This document shows positions 1-9,340 of a DNA stretch of 64,000 bases, piece by piece. The notes below the pieces were generated by a model. It saw only the letters and a list, made by a program, of their open reading frames with translations. It did no database searches and was not told where the DNA came from. The stretch lies in assembly GCA_017398545.1 (NCBI GenBank), contig JAFQFT010000011.1:1-64000 (forward strand), in the 5' to 3' direction. How positions within the stretch are numbered: the stretch's first letter is position 1; each line of letters opens with the position of its first letter. The position numbers were made by a program, and so were the translations under genes. Origin of the DNA: Bacilli bacterium. GTDB taxonomy: Bacteria > Bacillota_I > Bacilli_A > ML615J-28 > CAG-313.

Positions 1-88
1 ATTTTATTACATACTGATATAATTCATTAACTTAACTTGATATCCTTTCACCAACCGGATATTCTCTTATTTACCATTAAGATAACTA

Positions 89-1147
89 CTAATTATTTTT
101 TGTTGATTCTCTCCATACAACATTATAATCAACATAAATATTTGCATCAATTTCTTCTTCTACTTCTTCTTCATTATCATCATCATCAGAATCATATATA
201 TCCATAAGTTTTGTTAATAAATCCATTGCTTCTTCACCTAAATCATAAATAGGTGTTTCAATACAAGAAAGTTTAGGACGAGAAAGTTCTGCATACTTTG
301 TATTTTGGAAACCAATAACTTCAATTTCATCTGGGATATGAATATGAAGAAGTCTCGCAACATTTATAAATGAAACTGCCATTGAGTCACGAACAACGAT
401 TGCAACTTCAGGTTTATCATTTTCTAATAATTCTTTATAAATCGGTTCATTAAGTTCAGTTTTACCTGGAACATTTTTAACAATAGGCTCTAATCCTGCT
501 TCAGTCATTGCTTTAGAATAACCAGCAACTTTTAAATCATTAACTACATACTTTCTAATTGTATTAATCATCCAAATTTTCTTGTTACCACGTTTAATCA
601 TTTCTTTAGTCATTTCATAAGCAGCTTTATAATAGTCAATTGATACATATGGAATTTCTGGATCACTACATACAATATTTGTTAAGACAACAGGAATACT
701 AGAATTTTTAATAAGTTCAATACTTTCTTCAGTCATTTCATCATTAATATATAAAACACCATCAACAACAGATGCCATAAGTGTAGACCAAAAGTCTTTT
801 AGACTTTCTACATCACCATCTTTTAATTTGTTATTAACAAACAATCTAACAAAATAACCACGACGATTTGCACAATCAGCAATACCATCAACTAAACCAG
901 CAATTGAGCTACGCGTAAGTTCAGGAACAACAACCGCAACAGTGGTAGATTTACTACTCGCAAGGCTTTTTGCGTTAAGATTAGGTTTATAACCTTTTTC
1001 TTTAATGATGCGTAAAATCTTTTCACGTGTTTCTGGTTTAACTTTATCTGGATGATTTGTTGCTCTAGAAACTGTAGCTAAACTTACTCCAGCAGCAATT
1101 GCAACTTCCATAATAGTAGCTTGGCTTGCACGACGATCAGGCTTCAT
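89..1147 (-). CDS. LacI/GalR family transcriptional regulator
   Basis: LacI-type regulator. The N-terminal helix-turn-helix (about residues 10-30, with VSLATVSRATN) is typical of the family, and a periplasmic-binding-protein-like ligand domain follows to about residue 315. The ligand is not predictable. An ATG at 1153 lies directly on the AGGA ribosome site, so the ATG at 1147, 6 nt behind GAGGA, is the better start. Near the C-terminus about 20 residues are almost all Asp/Glu (DSDDDDNEEEVEEE), an unusual acidic insert before the last strand. It is transcribed alone. An inverted repeat GCTATAG...GTATAGC at 1190-1212 upstream could be its own operator (inference). Confidence 0.85.
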   Translation of the reverse strand: MKPDRRASQATIMEVAIAAGVSLATVSRATNHPDKVKPETREKILRIIKEKGYKPNLNAKSLASSKSTTVAVVVPELTRSSIAGLVDGIADCANRRGYFVRLFVNNKLKDGDVESLKDFWSTLMASVVDGVLYINDEMTEESIELIKNSSIPVVLTNIVCSDPEIPYVSIDYYKAAYEMTKEMIKRGNKKIWMINTIRKYVVNDLKVAGYSKAMTEAGLEPIVKNVPGKTELNEPIYKELLENDKPEVAIVVRDSMAVSFINVARLLHIHIPDEIEVIGFQNTKYAELSRPKLSCIETPIYDLGEEAMDLLTKLMDIYDSDDDDNEEEVEEEIDANIYVDYNVVWRESTKNN

Positions 1148-1189
1148 AAACATTCCTCGCTTTCTTAAATATTCTATAGTTGATAAAAT

Positions 1190-1212
1190 GCTATAGTTAC
1201 TTAAAGTATAGC
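1190..1212. promoter_or_regulatory. inverted repeat upstream of the LacI gene
   Basis: GCTATAG and GTATAGC arms separated by 9 nt lie 43-65 nt before the preferred start codon, with a further CTATAG at 1174-1179. LacI-family proteins bind palindromes of about this size, often in front of their own gene. This is only a candidate operator. Confidence 0.3.
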
Positions 1213-1264
1213 ATAAAGAGAAATGTTTATCAAGTAATATATTCCATTTTATGAAAATTTTTCA

Positions 1265-2536
1265 TTACATTTTCATAGTATTAAAATGTTCTTTTTTAAA
1301 TGTTTCTAATAACTCGTTACTTGTACCTGCTCCAAGAAAAACCCATACATCTTTATTAGATTCACATATACCATCTAGTACAGAACTATTATATTTTTTA
1401 AACTTTCTAAAATACTTATTAACTCTTTTTTGCATTAAAATACCTTCTTTTTCTCTTGCAGAAGAAAATACATCAAGTAAAAACACATCATCAAATTTTT
1501 TCAATACCTTTTTAAACTCTTTACGATACTTAATTGTCCTAGAATATGTATGACTTTGAAAAATACAATTAATTTTATATCCATCATATTTAATCTTTAA
1601 ACTATCAAGTAATGCATTAATCTCGGTTGGATGATGTGCATAATCATCTATTAAAATACTATTGCCATATTTATATGAAGTCATTCTTCTTTTAGGAAGT
1701 GTAATATTTACATATTGATTAATTTTTAAATCACTCAGTAAACAAGCTAAATAAGCGCCGACATAATTATATAAATTATGTATACCAACTAAATTACATT
1801 TTAAAAATCTACAAAGTCCTTCACCTTTTAACAAAAACTTATATCCATTAACACTAGATTCCATTAATTTAATTTGATAATCTACACCTTCACTAAAACC
1901 ATATGTATATATATTAGAATGCACTATATATTTACTTAATTTATCATCACCATTTACAAGTACTGCTTTAGATCTATCACACATTCCTTGATAACTATTA
2001 ATTACATCTTTCTTATTCTTAAAGAAATCAGGATGATCTATATCCATATTAAGGATTAACAATAGTTCCGGAGAATAACTATGAAAATGATTCTTATATT
2101 CACAAGCTTCTAACACAAAATACTCACTTTCATTACATCCACCATTTCCACATCCAATAATATATGAAATATTAGATAACTCTTTTATAATATGACAAGT
2201 AGTAGTCTTTCCATGTGTTCCACTAACCGCAATCATTTTCTTATCAATAAACTCTTCAATAAAATCATTATAATAATAATACTCTAAATCACGATTTAAA
2301 ATCTCACTAAACTCCACATTATCTTTCTTTATAGATAGACCAATTATATATATATAATCATTCGTAATATTATTTTTATTATACTCTTTAATTTCAATAT
2401 CATTATTGTTTAACTCATCAACAGTAAAATAATAATTACTATTATCACTACCTACTACTTCATGTCCTGCATCTTTTAAGAATATTGCAAGACCACTCAT
2501 TCCCGTTCCCTTAATTCCAACTAAATAATACTTCAT
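1265..2536 (-). CDS. murC: UDP-N-acetylmuramate--L-alanine ligase
   Basis: Cytoplasmic Mur ligase adding L-alanine to UDP-MurNAc, the first amino acid of the peptidoglycan stem peptide. Visible motifs: N-terminal nucleotide-binding GIKGTGMSGLA (residues 8-18), ATP loop GTHGKTTT (about 105-112), central-domain HPDFF, and C-terminal DDYAHHPTEI and FQSHTYSRT, which match MurC rather than MurD/E/F. Length (423 residues) is normal. The start at 2536 is chosen because the stretch before it (VIFF) is encoded by a terminator. Its ribosome site GGTGAT is the 3' arm of the hairpin that ends the upstream gltS-type transcript. It stands outside any division/cell-wall cluster here. Confidence 0.93.
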   Translation of the reverse strand: MKYYLVGIKGTGMSGLAIFLKDAGHEVVGSDNSNYYFTVDELNNNDIEIKEYNKNNITNDYIYIIGLSIKKDNVEFSEILNRDLEYYYYNDFIEEFIDKKMIAVSGTHGKTTTCHIIKELSNISYIIGCGNGGCNESEYFVLEACEYKNHFHSYSPELLLILNMDIDHPDFFKNKKDVINSYQGMCDRSKAVLVNGDDKLSKYIVHSNIYTYGFSEGVDYQIKLMESSVNGYKFLLKGEGLCRFLKCNLVGIHNLYNYVGAYLACLLSDLKINQYVNITLPKRRMTSYKYGNSILIDDYAHHPTEINALLDSLKIKYDGYKINCIFQSHTYSRTIKYRKEFKKVLKKFDDVFLLDVFSSAREKEGILMQKRVNKYFRKFKKYNSSVLDGICESNKDVWVFLGAGTSNELLETFKKEHFNTMKM

Positions 2537-2573
2537 AAAAAAAATCACCACTACATTATATGCAAGTGGTGAT
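2537..2573 (-). terminator. hairpin terminator overlapping the murC ribosome site
   Basis: Perfect 9-bp stem ATCACCACT / AGTGGTGAT with a U-run directly followed by the murC ATG. The 3' arm GGTGAT is complementary to the 16S rRNA 3' end and is the only ribosome site for murC. The structure can therefore both end the symporter transcript and mask murC translation in read-through RNA. Confidence 0.75.
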
Positions 2574-2593
2574 TCTTTTATTTAAAAATTATA

Positions 2594-4057
2594 TTATTTT
2601 ACATCTTCAATCCATACTTCAACAGGTTTATCTTTATAATGTTTTTTAAAAATTCTTCTTCTAAATAAGAAGATTGTATATACTAACCATAACACGAAGA
2701 AAATTGTACAAGCAATTATTGCGTTAGTTAATGATTTACCCGCAAATCCAAGTAAGAATAACAGTGGTGCAATCATGACCATTGCAGGAAAGTTAGATAG
2801 AATATAAAGACTTGAAGTTGGAGTCTTAAGCCCTGGATCAATTTCTTTTGTAAGAATCATCCCATTAGAAGCTGTACCAGTAAGAGTACCAAAGCTCATT
2901 AAGAAAAATTCATGTTCGAATCCTTTAAAGCATTCTCTAGATACTTTATGGATATATACATATGTAATAATAGTTCCAACAACACTTAATATAATTATCG
3001 GTAAAATATAATTTTTAATATCATTAATTTCAATTGCAGAAACACCTGCAACAATCATAATATCAAAAGCAAAACCAGAGATACGATCCATTTGATAGTT
3101 ATTAATATATGCACGATTCATAAATTTATGTTTACGCAAACGTTTAACAACAAACTTAATTAACATAGCAAATAGTGATGCCCATAGGAAGTTAAATCCC
3201 CATGCAATACTATTAGTAAAATCAGAAATAATACCAAGTAAATACATAAATCCAAATGACAATGCATACGCTATTGCGACAAATCCAGCTTGAATTGTGA
3301 ACTTATCAACAGACTCATTATCTGGAAGTTCAACACTAGAAAGATCTTCACCATTATTGATTTCATTATTTAGAATATGATTTCTAACTTTTAAGCCACT
3401 GCGTTTTTTATGAATATTGATATACAAAACACCAAATACTGATGCAACAACAAATCCAATTGATGCAAGCGATAATCCAAAGCTACCATTACCAGCAAAA
3501 TATGTAGCTGGATTATTAGTATAGTTTATATCCCAACTTAATGCATTACCAGGTCCTTGACCAAATCCTAAAGGTAAAATTAAACCACAAACATAAGAAA
3601 TTACATTATCACCATATTTTGTTATTAAAAATAGGACAATAGTTATAGCAAGACCTACAAAAGCTTGTAACATATATGTACCACCTTGAAGTACACCAAA
3701 TTCTAATACTTGAGTTTTATTAGTTTTATGAGTAGCTTTTTCAGTCTTTAATGACATTGCCGCAAATCCTATTGCTAAGCAGTGATAAGTTATTACTTGC
3801 ATTAAACGATTATCAACTAAACCATTACCTTCACCAAATTGTTTAAGGATTATATTAACTATTAAAAGTAATGCACCACCTAATAATGCTGATGGAACTA
3901 ATAAATTCTTAAATAGTGGAATCTTACGGCGTAAAGTATTCCCTAACATTAAAAAGATTAATAATAAACCAAGCTGAACTAAGAAAGACCAAACAGCAGT
4001 ATAATTAGCCATCGAAAAATCCCAACTTAATTCTCCTTCTGTTAAAAACATTTTCAT
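2594..4057 (-). CDS. GltS-family sodium/glutamate-type symporter
   Basis: Integral membrane protein of 487 residues with about ten hydrophobic helices. Two family-typical re-entrant loops are visible: LGFGQGPGNALSWD in the first half and LTGTASNGMILTKE in the second. GltS proteins import glutamate or related acids with sodium; the actual substrate here is not readable. A hydrophilic loop at about residues 225-250 joins the two halves. The start is 8 nt behind GAGGT. It forms its own transcript, ended by the hairpin at 2537-2573. It is longer than E. coli GltS (about 400), as in many Gram-positive members. Confidence 0.8.
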   Translation of the reverse strand: MKMFLTEGELSWDFSMANYTAVWSFLVQLGLLLIFLMLGNTLRRKIPLFKNLLVPSALLGGALLLIVNIILKQFGEGNGLVDNRLMQVITYHCLAIGFAAMSLKTEKATHKTNKTQVLEFGVLQGGTYMLQAFVGLAITIVLFLITKYGDNVISYVCGLILPLGFGQGPGNALSWDINYTNNPATYFAGNGSFGLSLASIGFVVASVFGVLYINIHKKRSGLKVRNHILNNEINNGEDLSSVELPDNESVDKFTIQAGFVAIAYALSFGFMYLLGIISDFTNSIAWGFNFLWASLFAMLIKFVVKRLRKHKFMNRAYINNYQMDRISGFAFDIMIVAGVSAIEINDIKNYILPIIILSVVGTIITYVYIHKVSRECFKGFEHEFFLMSFGTLTGTASNGMILTKEIDPGLKTPTSSLYILSNFPAMVMIAPLLFLLGFAGKSLTNAIIACTIFFVLWLVYTIFLFRRRIFKKHYKDKPVEVWIEDVK

Positions 4058-4195
4058 ATAATACTACCTCGCTTTTATAAACAATTTTAAAATTTTTCTC
4101 ATTATTTTCTAAAAACTTCCTTTATTATTTTATCACAATTAGATATTTTTTTCAAAATATAAATTAATTTTTATCTTCATAAATGACAAATAATT

Positions 4196-4263
4196 AAAAA
4201 ATGTCTCTTATAATAATAGAACTTTAATCATGCAATTATTCCTATTATTAACAAGAAACATTT
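4196..4263 (-). terminator. long hairpin terminator of the ABC/cls operon
   Basis: An imperfect stem of about 20 bp (AAATGTTTCTT.. with ..AAGAGACATTT) and a U-run lie just after the stop of the last permease gene. Confidence 0.7.
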
Positions 4264-4269
4264 ATTATT

Positions 4270-5079
4270 TTATACTAAACTTGTTTTCTTTAACACTAAA
4301 TTACTAATTGAACCAATTCCAACACTAAACATTATTCCACCTGCTAAGCACAACACAACATTCATAAATGTAGCATTAAGCGGACTAATCATTGAAACCA
4401 TAGTAAATAGTAACATACTTGCAGCAAACGATAAAATCATTGAAAGCCATGTTTTTTGTTTACCAATAACACTCATTACAAGAAAAATAGGTACAAATAC
4501 TGCTACAAGTAAAATTTTTGATAACATACACATAATTATATTGATTACACTTACACCAACAAGTTCAAATGAAAGACTTGCGAGTGCACCTCCAATTAAT
4601 GCACCAATAAAAAAAGCTATTAATATTGTAATGCCACTTACAATTCCAATTAGTGTTTTAGATATTATATAATCAACTTTACTTGATCTTATTGTAAATA
4701 AATTTTTAGCATAGCCACTTTTAAAATCTTCACTTACAAAAATACATAAAAAAACTGCTCCCGCAAAAAACATCATATCAATATTACACATCGTTGTAAG
4801 ATCTAAAGACATTTCTGAACTCGTAGAAGGAATTGACGCAATAATTTGCCACACATTTGTAAATATTGGTTCCATAATGGTAACCTCACCTGTTACATGA
4901 TCTACAGACTCTGTTCCAACCATTAATGTAGTCATAACAAGAATAAGAATTGGAACAATTAAAGCAACACCTAAAATAATATAATATATAGGTGTTGTAC
5001 ACATTCTTCTAAAATCCACTTTAATCATACTAACTAATCTTTTCTTAAAATTAAATTTCGGATATTTATTAGTTTCCAT
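4270..5079 (-). CDS. ABC-2 type transporter permease
   Basis: Membrane subunit of 269 residues with six hydrophobic segments, a large extracellular loop after the first, and a charged N-terminus. Paired with the ATPase gene ending two bases before its start (stop 5081-5083), so translation is coupled. The ATG at 5079 behind AAGGG is preferred over one 21 nt upstream that lies inside the ATPase gene. It resembles the permease at 5998-6831 (both have CxxDF or GxDF starts, DFKSGY/DYKSGY before helix 3, and similar loops), so the two pairs arose by duplication. Likely exporter of a peptide or antibiotic-like compound, as in bacitracin/lantibiotic immunity transporters; substrate unknown. Confidence 0.75.
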   Translation of the reverse strand: METNKYPKFNFKKRLVSMIKVDFRRMCTTPIYYIILGVALIVPILILVMTTLMVGTESVDHVTGEVTIMEPIFTNVWQIIASIPSTSSEMSLDLTTMCNIDMMFFAGAVFLCIFVSEDFKSGYAKNLFTIRSSKVDYIISKTLIGIVSGITILIAFFIGALIGGALASLSFELVGVSVINIIMCMLSKILLVAVFVPIFLVMSVIGKQKTWLSMILSFAASMLLFTMVSMISPLNATFMNVVLCLAGGIMFSVGIGSISNLVLKKTSLV

Positions 5080-5080
5080 A

Positions 5081-5986
5081 TTATCGCCCTTTCTTCTCAT
5101 TCATTAAATCGATATAATATTCCTCAAGACCTACTTTATCAATTTTAATTTCATTAATAATGATATTTAAATTATATAAATATTCAACAATTAAAGAAGA
5201 TTCTACATTATCATAAATTCTTAAGTATCCATCTTCATCTTCTTCAACACGATTGTATTTTTCTTTTAAAATAAATTTAGTCTTTTCTAAATCTTTACTC
5301 TTTAAAGCAATATAAGTTCTACATTCAGCATTAAATTCTTCAGCAGTCATTTCTTTGATCATCTTACCTTGTCTAATGATTCCATAATGAGTTGCAATTT
5401 TTTCAAGTTCTCCTAAGATATGTGATGATATTACAATTGTCTTTTGATGATTTAGTGCTAAATCTACTAATATTTCACGCATTATTCTCATTCCATCAAC
5501 ATCAAGACCATTAATAGGTTCATCTAAAATTAATAATTCAGGGTCACCTAAAAGAGCCATAGCAATACCAATTCGTTGTTTCATACCAAGGGAACAATTT
5601 TTATATTTATTACCTGCAGCACCTTCCATTCTTACAAGTGTCAATACTTTTCTTACAGCATCTTCTTTGTTAGTGATAGAAAGGTTTGTAGCTTGCAACA
5701 TTAAATTATTCCACACACTACAATTAGGAAAACATCCGGGAGATTCTATTAAAGAACTCATTTTTGATCTTTCATCAATATCAGTATGTGATTTACCATT
5801 AATTAATATTGTTCCACTAGTTGGATGAATCAAACCACAAATCATTTTTTCCGTTGTAGATTTACCGCTACCATTTTCACCAATAAAACCATATATTGCA
5901 CCTTTAGGTACAGTCATATTAAGACCACATACCGCCTGCTTTTGACCAAAGTTTTTATATAAATTTCTTATTTCAATTGCATTCAT
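5081..5986 (-). CDS. ABC transporter ATP-binding protein (BcrA/LanF-like)
   Basis: Cytoplasmic ATPase of 301 residues. Walker A GENGSGKST (about 36-44), Q-loop region, signature LGMKQR, Walker B LLILDEPINGLD and H-loop SSHIL are all present, so it should hydrolyse ATP. The signature starts S-L-G-M-K-Q rather than LSGGQ, as is usual in bacitracin/lantibiotic-type ABC-2 exporters. It partners the adjacent permease. It is closely similar throughout to the ATPase at 6824-7744, its tandem paralogue. Confidence 0.88.
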   Translation of the reverse strand: MNAIEIRNLYKNFGQKQAVCGLNMTVPKGAIYGFIGENGSGKSTTEKMICGLIHPTSGTILINGKSHTDIDERSKMSSLIESPGCFPNCSVWNNLMLQATNLSITNKEDAVRKVLTLVRMEGAAGNKYKNCSLGMKQRIGIAMALLGDPELLILDEPINGLDVDGMRIMREILVDLALNHQKTIVISSHILGELEKIATHYGIIRQGKMIKEMTAEEFNAECRTYIALKSKDLEKTKFILKEKYNRVEEDEDGYLRIYDNVESSLIVEYLYNLNIIINEIKIDKVGLEEYYIDLMNEKKGR

Positions 5987-5997
5987 ACAAAAACCTC

Positions 5998-6831
5998 CTA
6001 ATATACATCACTTTTATTTAGAACATATGTTCCAACTATATTATAAAAAATAAACCAACCTACTGAATTTACAATACATACAATTAAAGTTAGGATATTA
6101 CTAGATAAGCAAGCATAAACACTAGAACCATATAGGAAAATATTTAAGATACTTGAATTACCTAAAATAGCTGCAGCACCAATAATTAAAATACCTGTAC
6201 CAAAAAAGAAACTTGACGCAATAGATATTCCAAAATATCTTCTAAAAATAATATTTAAGAATGTATATAAACTTGCCCAACCAAGACTCATTATCATTTT
6301 AGATAGTATTGCAATAATTAAAGACCCAACATTTACTTCAAATGATGCTTGTAAAAATATACCTGCAACAACAGTTCCTATTAAATAAGTTATACACATA
6401 CATACAATTGCAAAAGCACATGAAATTGATTTACTTAACGTGTAATCTTGTTTTTTAGCATGTGTTGTAAATAATTGTTTTACATAACCACTTTTATAAT
6501 CATGACCAATAAATATTGATACCATTATTCCACCAAAAATAAATACCATATTCATATTAGCATATTCAGCAATATCACTTACAACATATAGCGGCTCTTT
6601 TGCAGCAATCATAATCCAAATATTTTCTAAAGTACTTCCAGTTATTTGTCCAGTAACTGGGTCAGTTGTTGAAAAGCCCATTGAAACAAGTGCTGGAATA
6701 ATACCTGCAATAATTAAGAAAATATAAAATAATGGTGTATGAAATAAACGATAAAAATCAACCCCAAGCATTCCTTTTAATCTTTTGATAAAACTTGGTG
6801 ATTCAAAACTAATACTCATTTTTTTATTCAT
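5998..6831 (-). CDS. ABC-2 type transporter permease
   Basis: Membrane subunit of 277 residues with six predicted helices and the same layout as its paralogue at 4270-5079. Its start overlaps the end of the upstream ATPase gene by 8 nt, showing translational coupling. It belongs to a four-gene block of two ATPase-permease pairs; the complex could be two homodimeric exporters or one mixed transporter. Substrate unknown. Confidence 0.75.
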   Translation of the reverse strand: MNKKMSISFESPSFIKRLKGMLGVDFYRLFHTPLFYIFLIIAGIIPALVSMGFSTTDPVTGQITGSTLENIWIMIAAKEPLYVVSDIAEYANMNMVFIFGGIMVSIFIGHDYKSGYVKQLFTTHAKKQDYTLSKSISCAFAIVCMCITYLIGTVVAGIFLQASFEVNVGSLIIAILSKMIMSLGWASLYTFLNIIFRRYFGISIASSFFFGTGILIIGAAAILGNSSILNIFLYGSSVYACLSSNILTLIVCIVNSVGWFIFYNIVGTYVLNKSDVY

Positions 6832-7744
6832 TTATTTCACCTCCCTTATTAGACATTATCTCAATATAATATTCTTCTAAACCAATTTTATTTTTGACAA
6901 TTTCACTAACAACATGTCCATGTCTCATTAAATAACCAACTATTAATTCTACTTCATCTACATCATAAACTTTTAAATAACCATTTTCTTCTTTAACTTT
7001 GTTAAATTTTTTCTTCAAAATATCAAGTGCTTGATCCATATCTTTAGTCTTTAGTGAAATAAAGACACGACATCTACTGTCCATTTCTTCACTTGATATT
7101 TCCATAATCATTTTTCCTTGTCTAATAATACCATAATGTGTAGCAATTTTTTCAAGTTCTCCAAGGATATGAGAAGATATTAAAACAGTACATCCATAAT
7201 TTTTAGTAATATCAACTAAAATTTCTCGCATTATTCTCATACCATCAGTATCAAGACCATTAATTGGTTCATCAAGAATTAATAAAGCTGGATCGCCAAG
7301 TAATGCCATCGCAATACCGATTCGTTGTTTCATACCTAATGAACAACTTTTAAATTTAATTTGCTTAGACTCTTCCATTCTTACAATTTTTAAAACACGT
7401 TCAATTTCTTCATTTGGATTTTCAATCCCTAAATTAATTGCTTGCATCATAAGATTAGTCCAAACAGATGAACCCGGAAAACATCCAGCATTTTCGATTA
7501 ATGCACCCACTCTAACTCTTACACCTGGATCACTATAGTCTTTTCCAAAAAGTTTAATTTCTCCATTATCTGGAACTAATAATCCACAAATTAGTTTTTC
7601 AGTAGTTGATTTACCACTACCATTTTCACCAATGAAACCATATATAGCACCTACTGGAACATGCATATTAAGGCCATTTAGTGCATACATACCCTTAAAT
7701 GATTTAGTCAAACCATTAATTTCTATCGCATAATTCTTATCCAA
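6824..7744 (-). CDS. ABC transporter ATP-binding protein (BcrA/LanF-like)
   Basis: ATPase of 306 residues with Walker A GENGSGKST, signature LGMKQR, Walker B LLILDEPINGLD and the SSHIL switch. First gene of the duplicated ATPase-permease block, starting 27 nt after the cardiolipin synthase gene behind an AGGAGG site, so it probably shares that transcript. No sensor kinase, regulator or precursor peptide gene lies nearby, so a role in self-immunity to a lantibiotic is not supported by context; export or envelope-stress resistance is the plain inference. Confidence 0.88.
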   Translation of the reverse strand: MDKNYAIEINGLTKSFKGMYALNGLNMHVPVGAIYGFIGENGSGKSTTEKLICGLLVPDNGEIKLFGKDYSDPGVRVRVGALIENAGCFPGSSVWTNLMMQAINLGIENPNEEIERVLKIVRMEESKQIKFKSCSLGMKQRIGIAMALLGDPALLILDEPINGLDTDGMRIMREILVDITKNYGCTVLISSHILGELEKIATHYGIIRQGKMIMEISSEEMDSRCRVFISLKTKDMDQALDILKKKFNKVKEENGYLKVYDVDEVELIVGYLMRHGHVVSEIVKNKIGLEEYYIEIMSNKGGEINE

Positions 7745-7771
7745 AATTTTACCTCCTTATTTTATATAACA

Positions 7772-9340
7772 CTATAAAAGTGGTGATATAAGTTTTAATA
7801 AAGATCTAAGAATCTTTTTAAAAATATTTACTTTATATTTTTTATTATTAATCAATATTGATTTTTCAAACATTTCGTTAAAGTCTTCTTTTATTGTTTT
7901 AACAAAATCTTCGTTATAGAACCAAACACCATTTTCAAAATGATGCGTTAAACTACGATAATCTAAATTAATTGTACCAACAATTCCAACTAAATCATCA
8001 GCAATATATGATTTAGCATGTACAAAACCTGGTTCATATTCATATACTAAAACATTTGATTTAGTTAATATTTCTGCACTATTTCTAGATAATTCAAAAA
8101 CCATTTTTTTATCTGGAATATGTGGAATTACAATTCTAACATCAACACCTCTTAAAGCAGCATTTTCAATGCCTCTCATTAATTCATTATCAACTATTAA
8201 ATATGGTGTTGTAATATAAACATATTTAGTAGCATGATTAAGTAAGTTCATAATGGCAATTTTACCAACATTTTTATCATAGATTGGTTTAGGTTCATCT
8301 CCAAATGGGATTACAAAACTATTAGTATCTTTTTCGTTTTCAGTATTATAATACTTTTCAAAATCTACTTCATTAATTCTCTTGATATTTAAATAATAAT
8401 CAATTAAAAAAATTCTTGTAAGTTCATTAACACAACGCCCTTTTAATCTAACTCCAGTATCTTTCCAATGACCAAATCTAACAATTTCATTAATATATTC
8501 ATCTGCAATATTAACACCACCAGTAAACGCAACATTTCCATCAATTACTAAAATCTTTCTATGACTTCGATTATTAAACTCACCATCTGCAGTTCCTCTT
8601 AGTTTTGAAAAAGGTATTGCTTCAATATTATACTTCTTTAATTCTTTATAATAACTTCCTGGAAGTGTTGACATACATCCAATATCATCATATACAAGTT
8701 TTACTAACACACCATTTGCAGCTTTATCTTTTAGAATATCTAAAATACTATTCCAAAACTTTCCTTCTTCAATAATAAAAAACTCTAAAAAAATAAACTT
8801 TTCTGCTTTACGTAACTCAAGTTTAATATCTTCAAACATCTCTTCTCCTAATTTATAGTATTTCAAATCAGAGCATTTATATATATGCGAGTTACTTATT
8901 TTACAAAGATTTAAACCTTGTGTATATAGTAATTCATTTTCTTTTTTTAGATCATTTAAATTATCATTGTGCTTATCATATTTTATCGGTTGATTATATA
9001 TAGCTAATTTCTTAATTATCTTTTTAGGTAGTTTTCTTTTTGAAAACATAAAATACAGCATCATTCCAACAATAGGAAGTGCTATTACCGCAATTAACCA
9101 AGGAACTTTATAGTCTGGATTTTCATCGCTTGCGATAATTTTAATTTCAATCACAATTACTGTTATATATATAGCTATATAAAAATATGGTACATACATT
9201 GCAAGTAAAACTAAAATGGCAATAATTGAAGCTATTTCAAATATTGCCAAGAAAATTGATATTATGTACCTGATGGGAATATAATTAATCTCTTTATCAA
9301 TGTATTCCCCATTTTCAAATACTCTAATATTCTTTTTCAT
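7772..9340 (-). CDS. cls: cardiolipin synthase
   Basis: Membrane-bound phospholipase-D-type enzyme that condenses two phosphatidylglycerols to cardiolipin. Two N-terminal transmembrane helices (about residues 28-95) precede two PLD catalytic halves with HRKILVIDG (about 260) and HAKSYIADD (about 440), the HxK motifs. Length 522 is normal for the Gram-positive family. The start codon overlaps the stop of the 138-residue repeat protein (TAATG), so the two are translated together; membrane-lipid context fits the neighbouring membrane genes. Confidence 0.92.
   Translation of the reverse strand: MKKNIRVFENGEYIDKEINYIPIRYIISIFLAIFEIASIIAILVLLAMYVPYFYIAIYITVIVIEIKIIASDENPDYKVPWLIAVIALPIVGMMLYFMFSKRKLPKKIIKKLAIYNQPIKYDKHNDNLNDLKKENELLYTQGLNLCKISNSHIYKCSDLKYYKLGEEMFEDIKLELRKAEKFIFLEFFIIEEGKFWNSILDILKDKAANGVLVKLVYDDIGCMSTLPGSYYKELKKYNIEAIPFSKLRGTADGEFNNRSHRKILVIDGNVAFTGGVNIADEYINEIVRFGHWKDTGVRLKGRCVNELTRIFLIDYYLNIKRINEVDFEKYYNTENEKDTNSFVIPFGDEPKPIYDKNVGKIAIMNLLNHATKYVYITTPYLIVDNELMRGIENAALRGVDVRIVIPHIPDKKMVFELSRNSAEILTKSNVLVYEYEPGFVHAKSYIADDLVGIVGTINLDYRSLTHHFENGVWFYNEDFVKTIKEDFNEMFEKSILINNKKYKVNIFKKILRSLLKLISPLL

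Noticed and set aside
1-88. Weak inverted repeat GATATCC...GGATATT after the LacI gene
   Set aside because: Six to seven pairs and no U-run; cannot be called a terminator.
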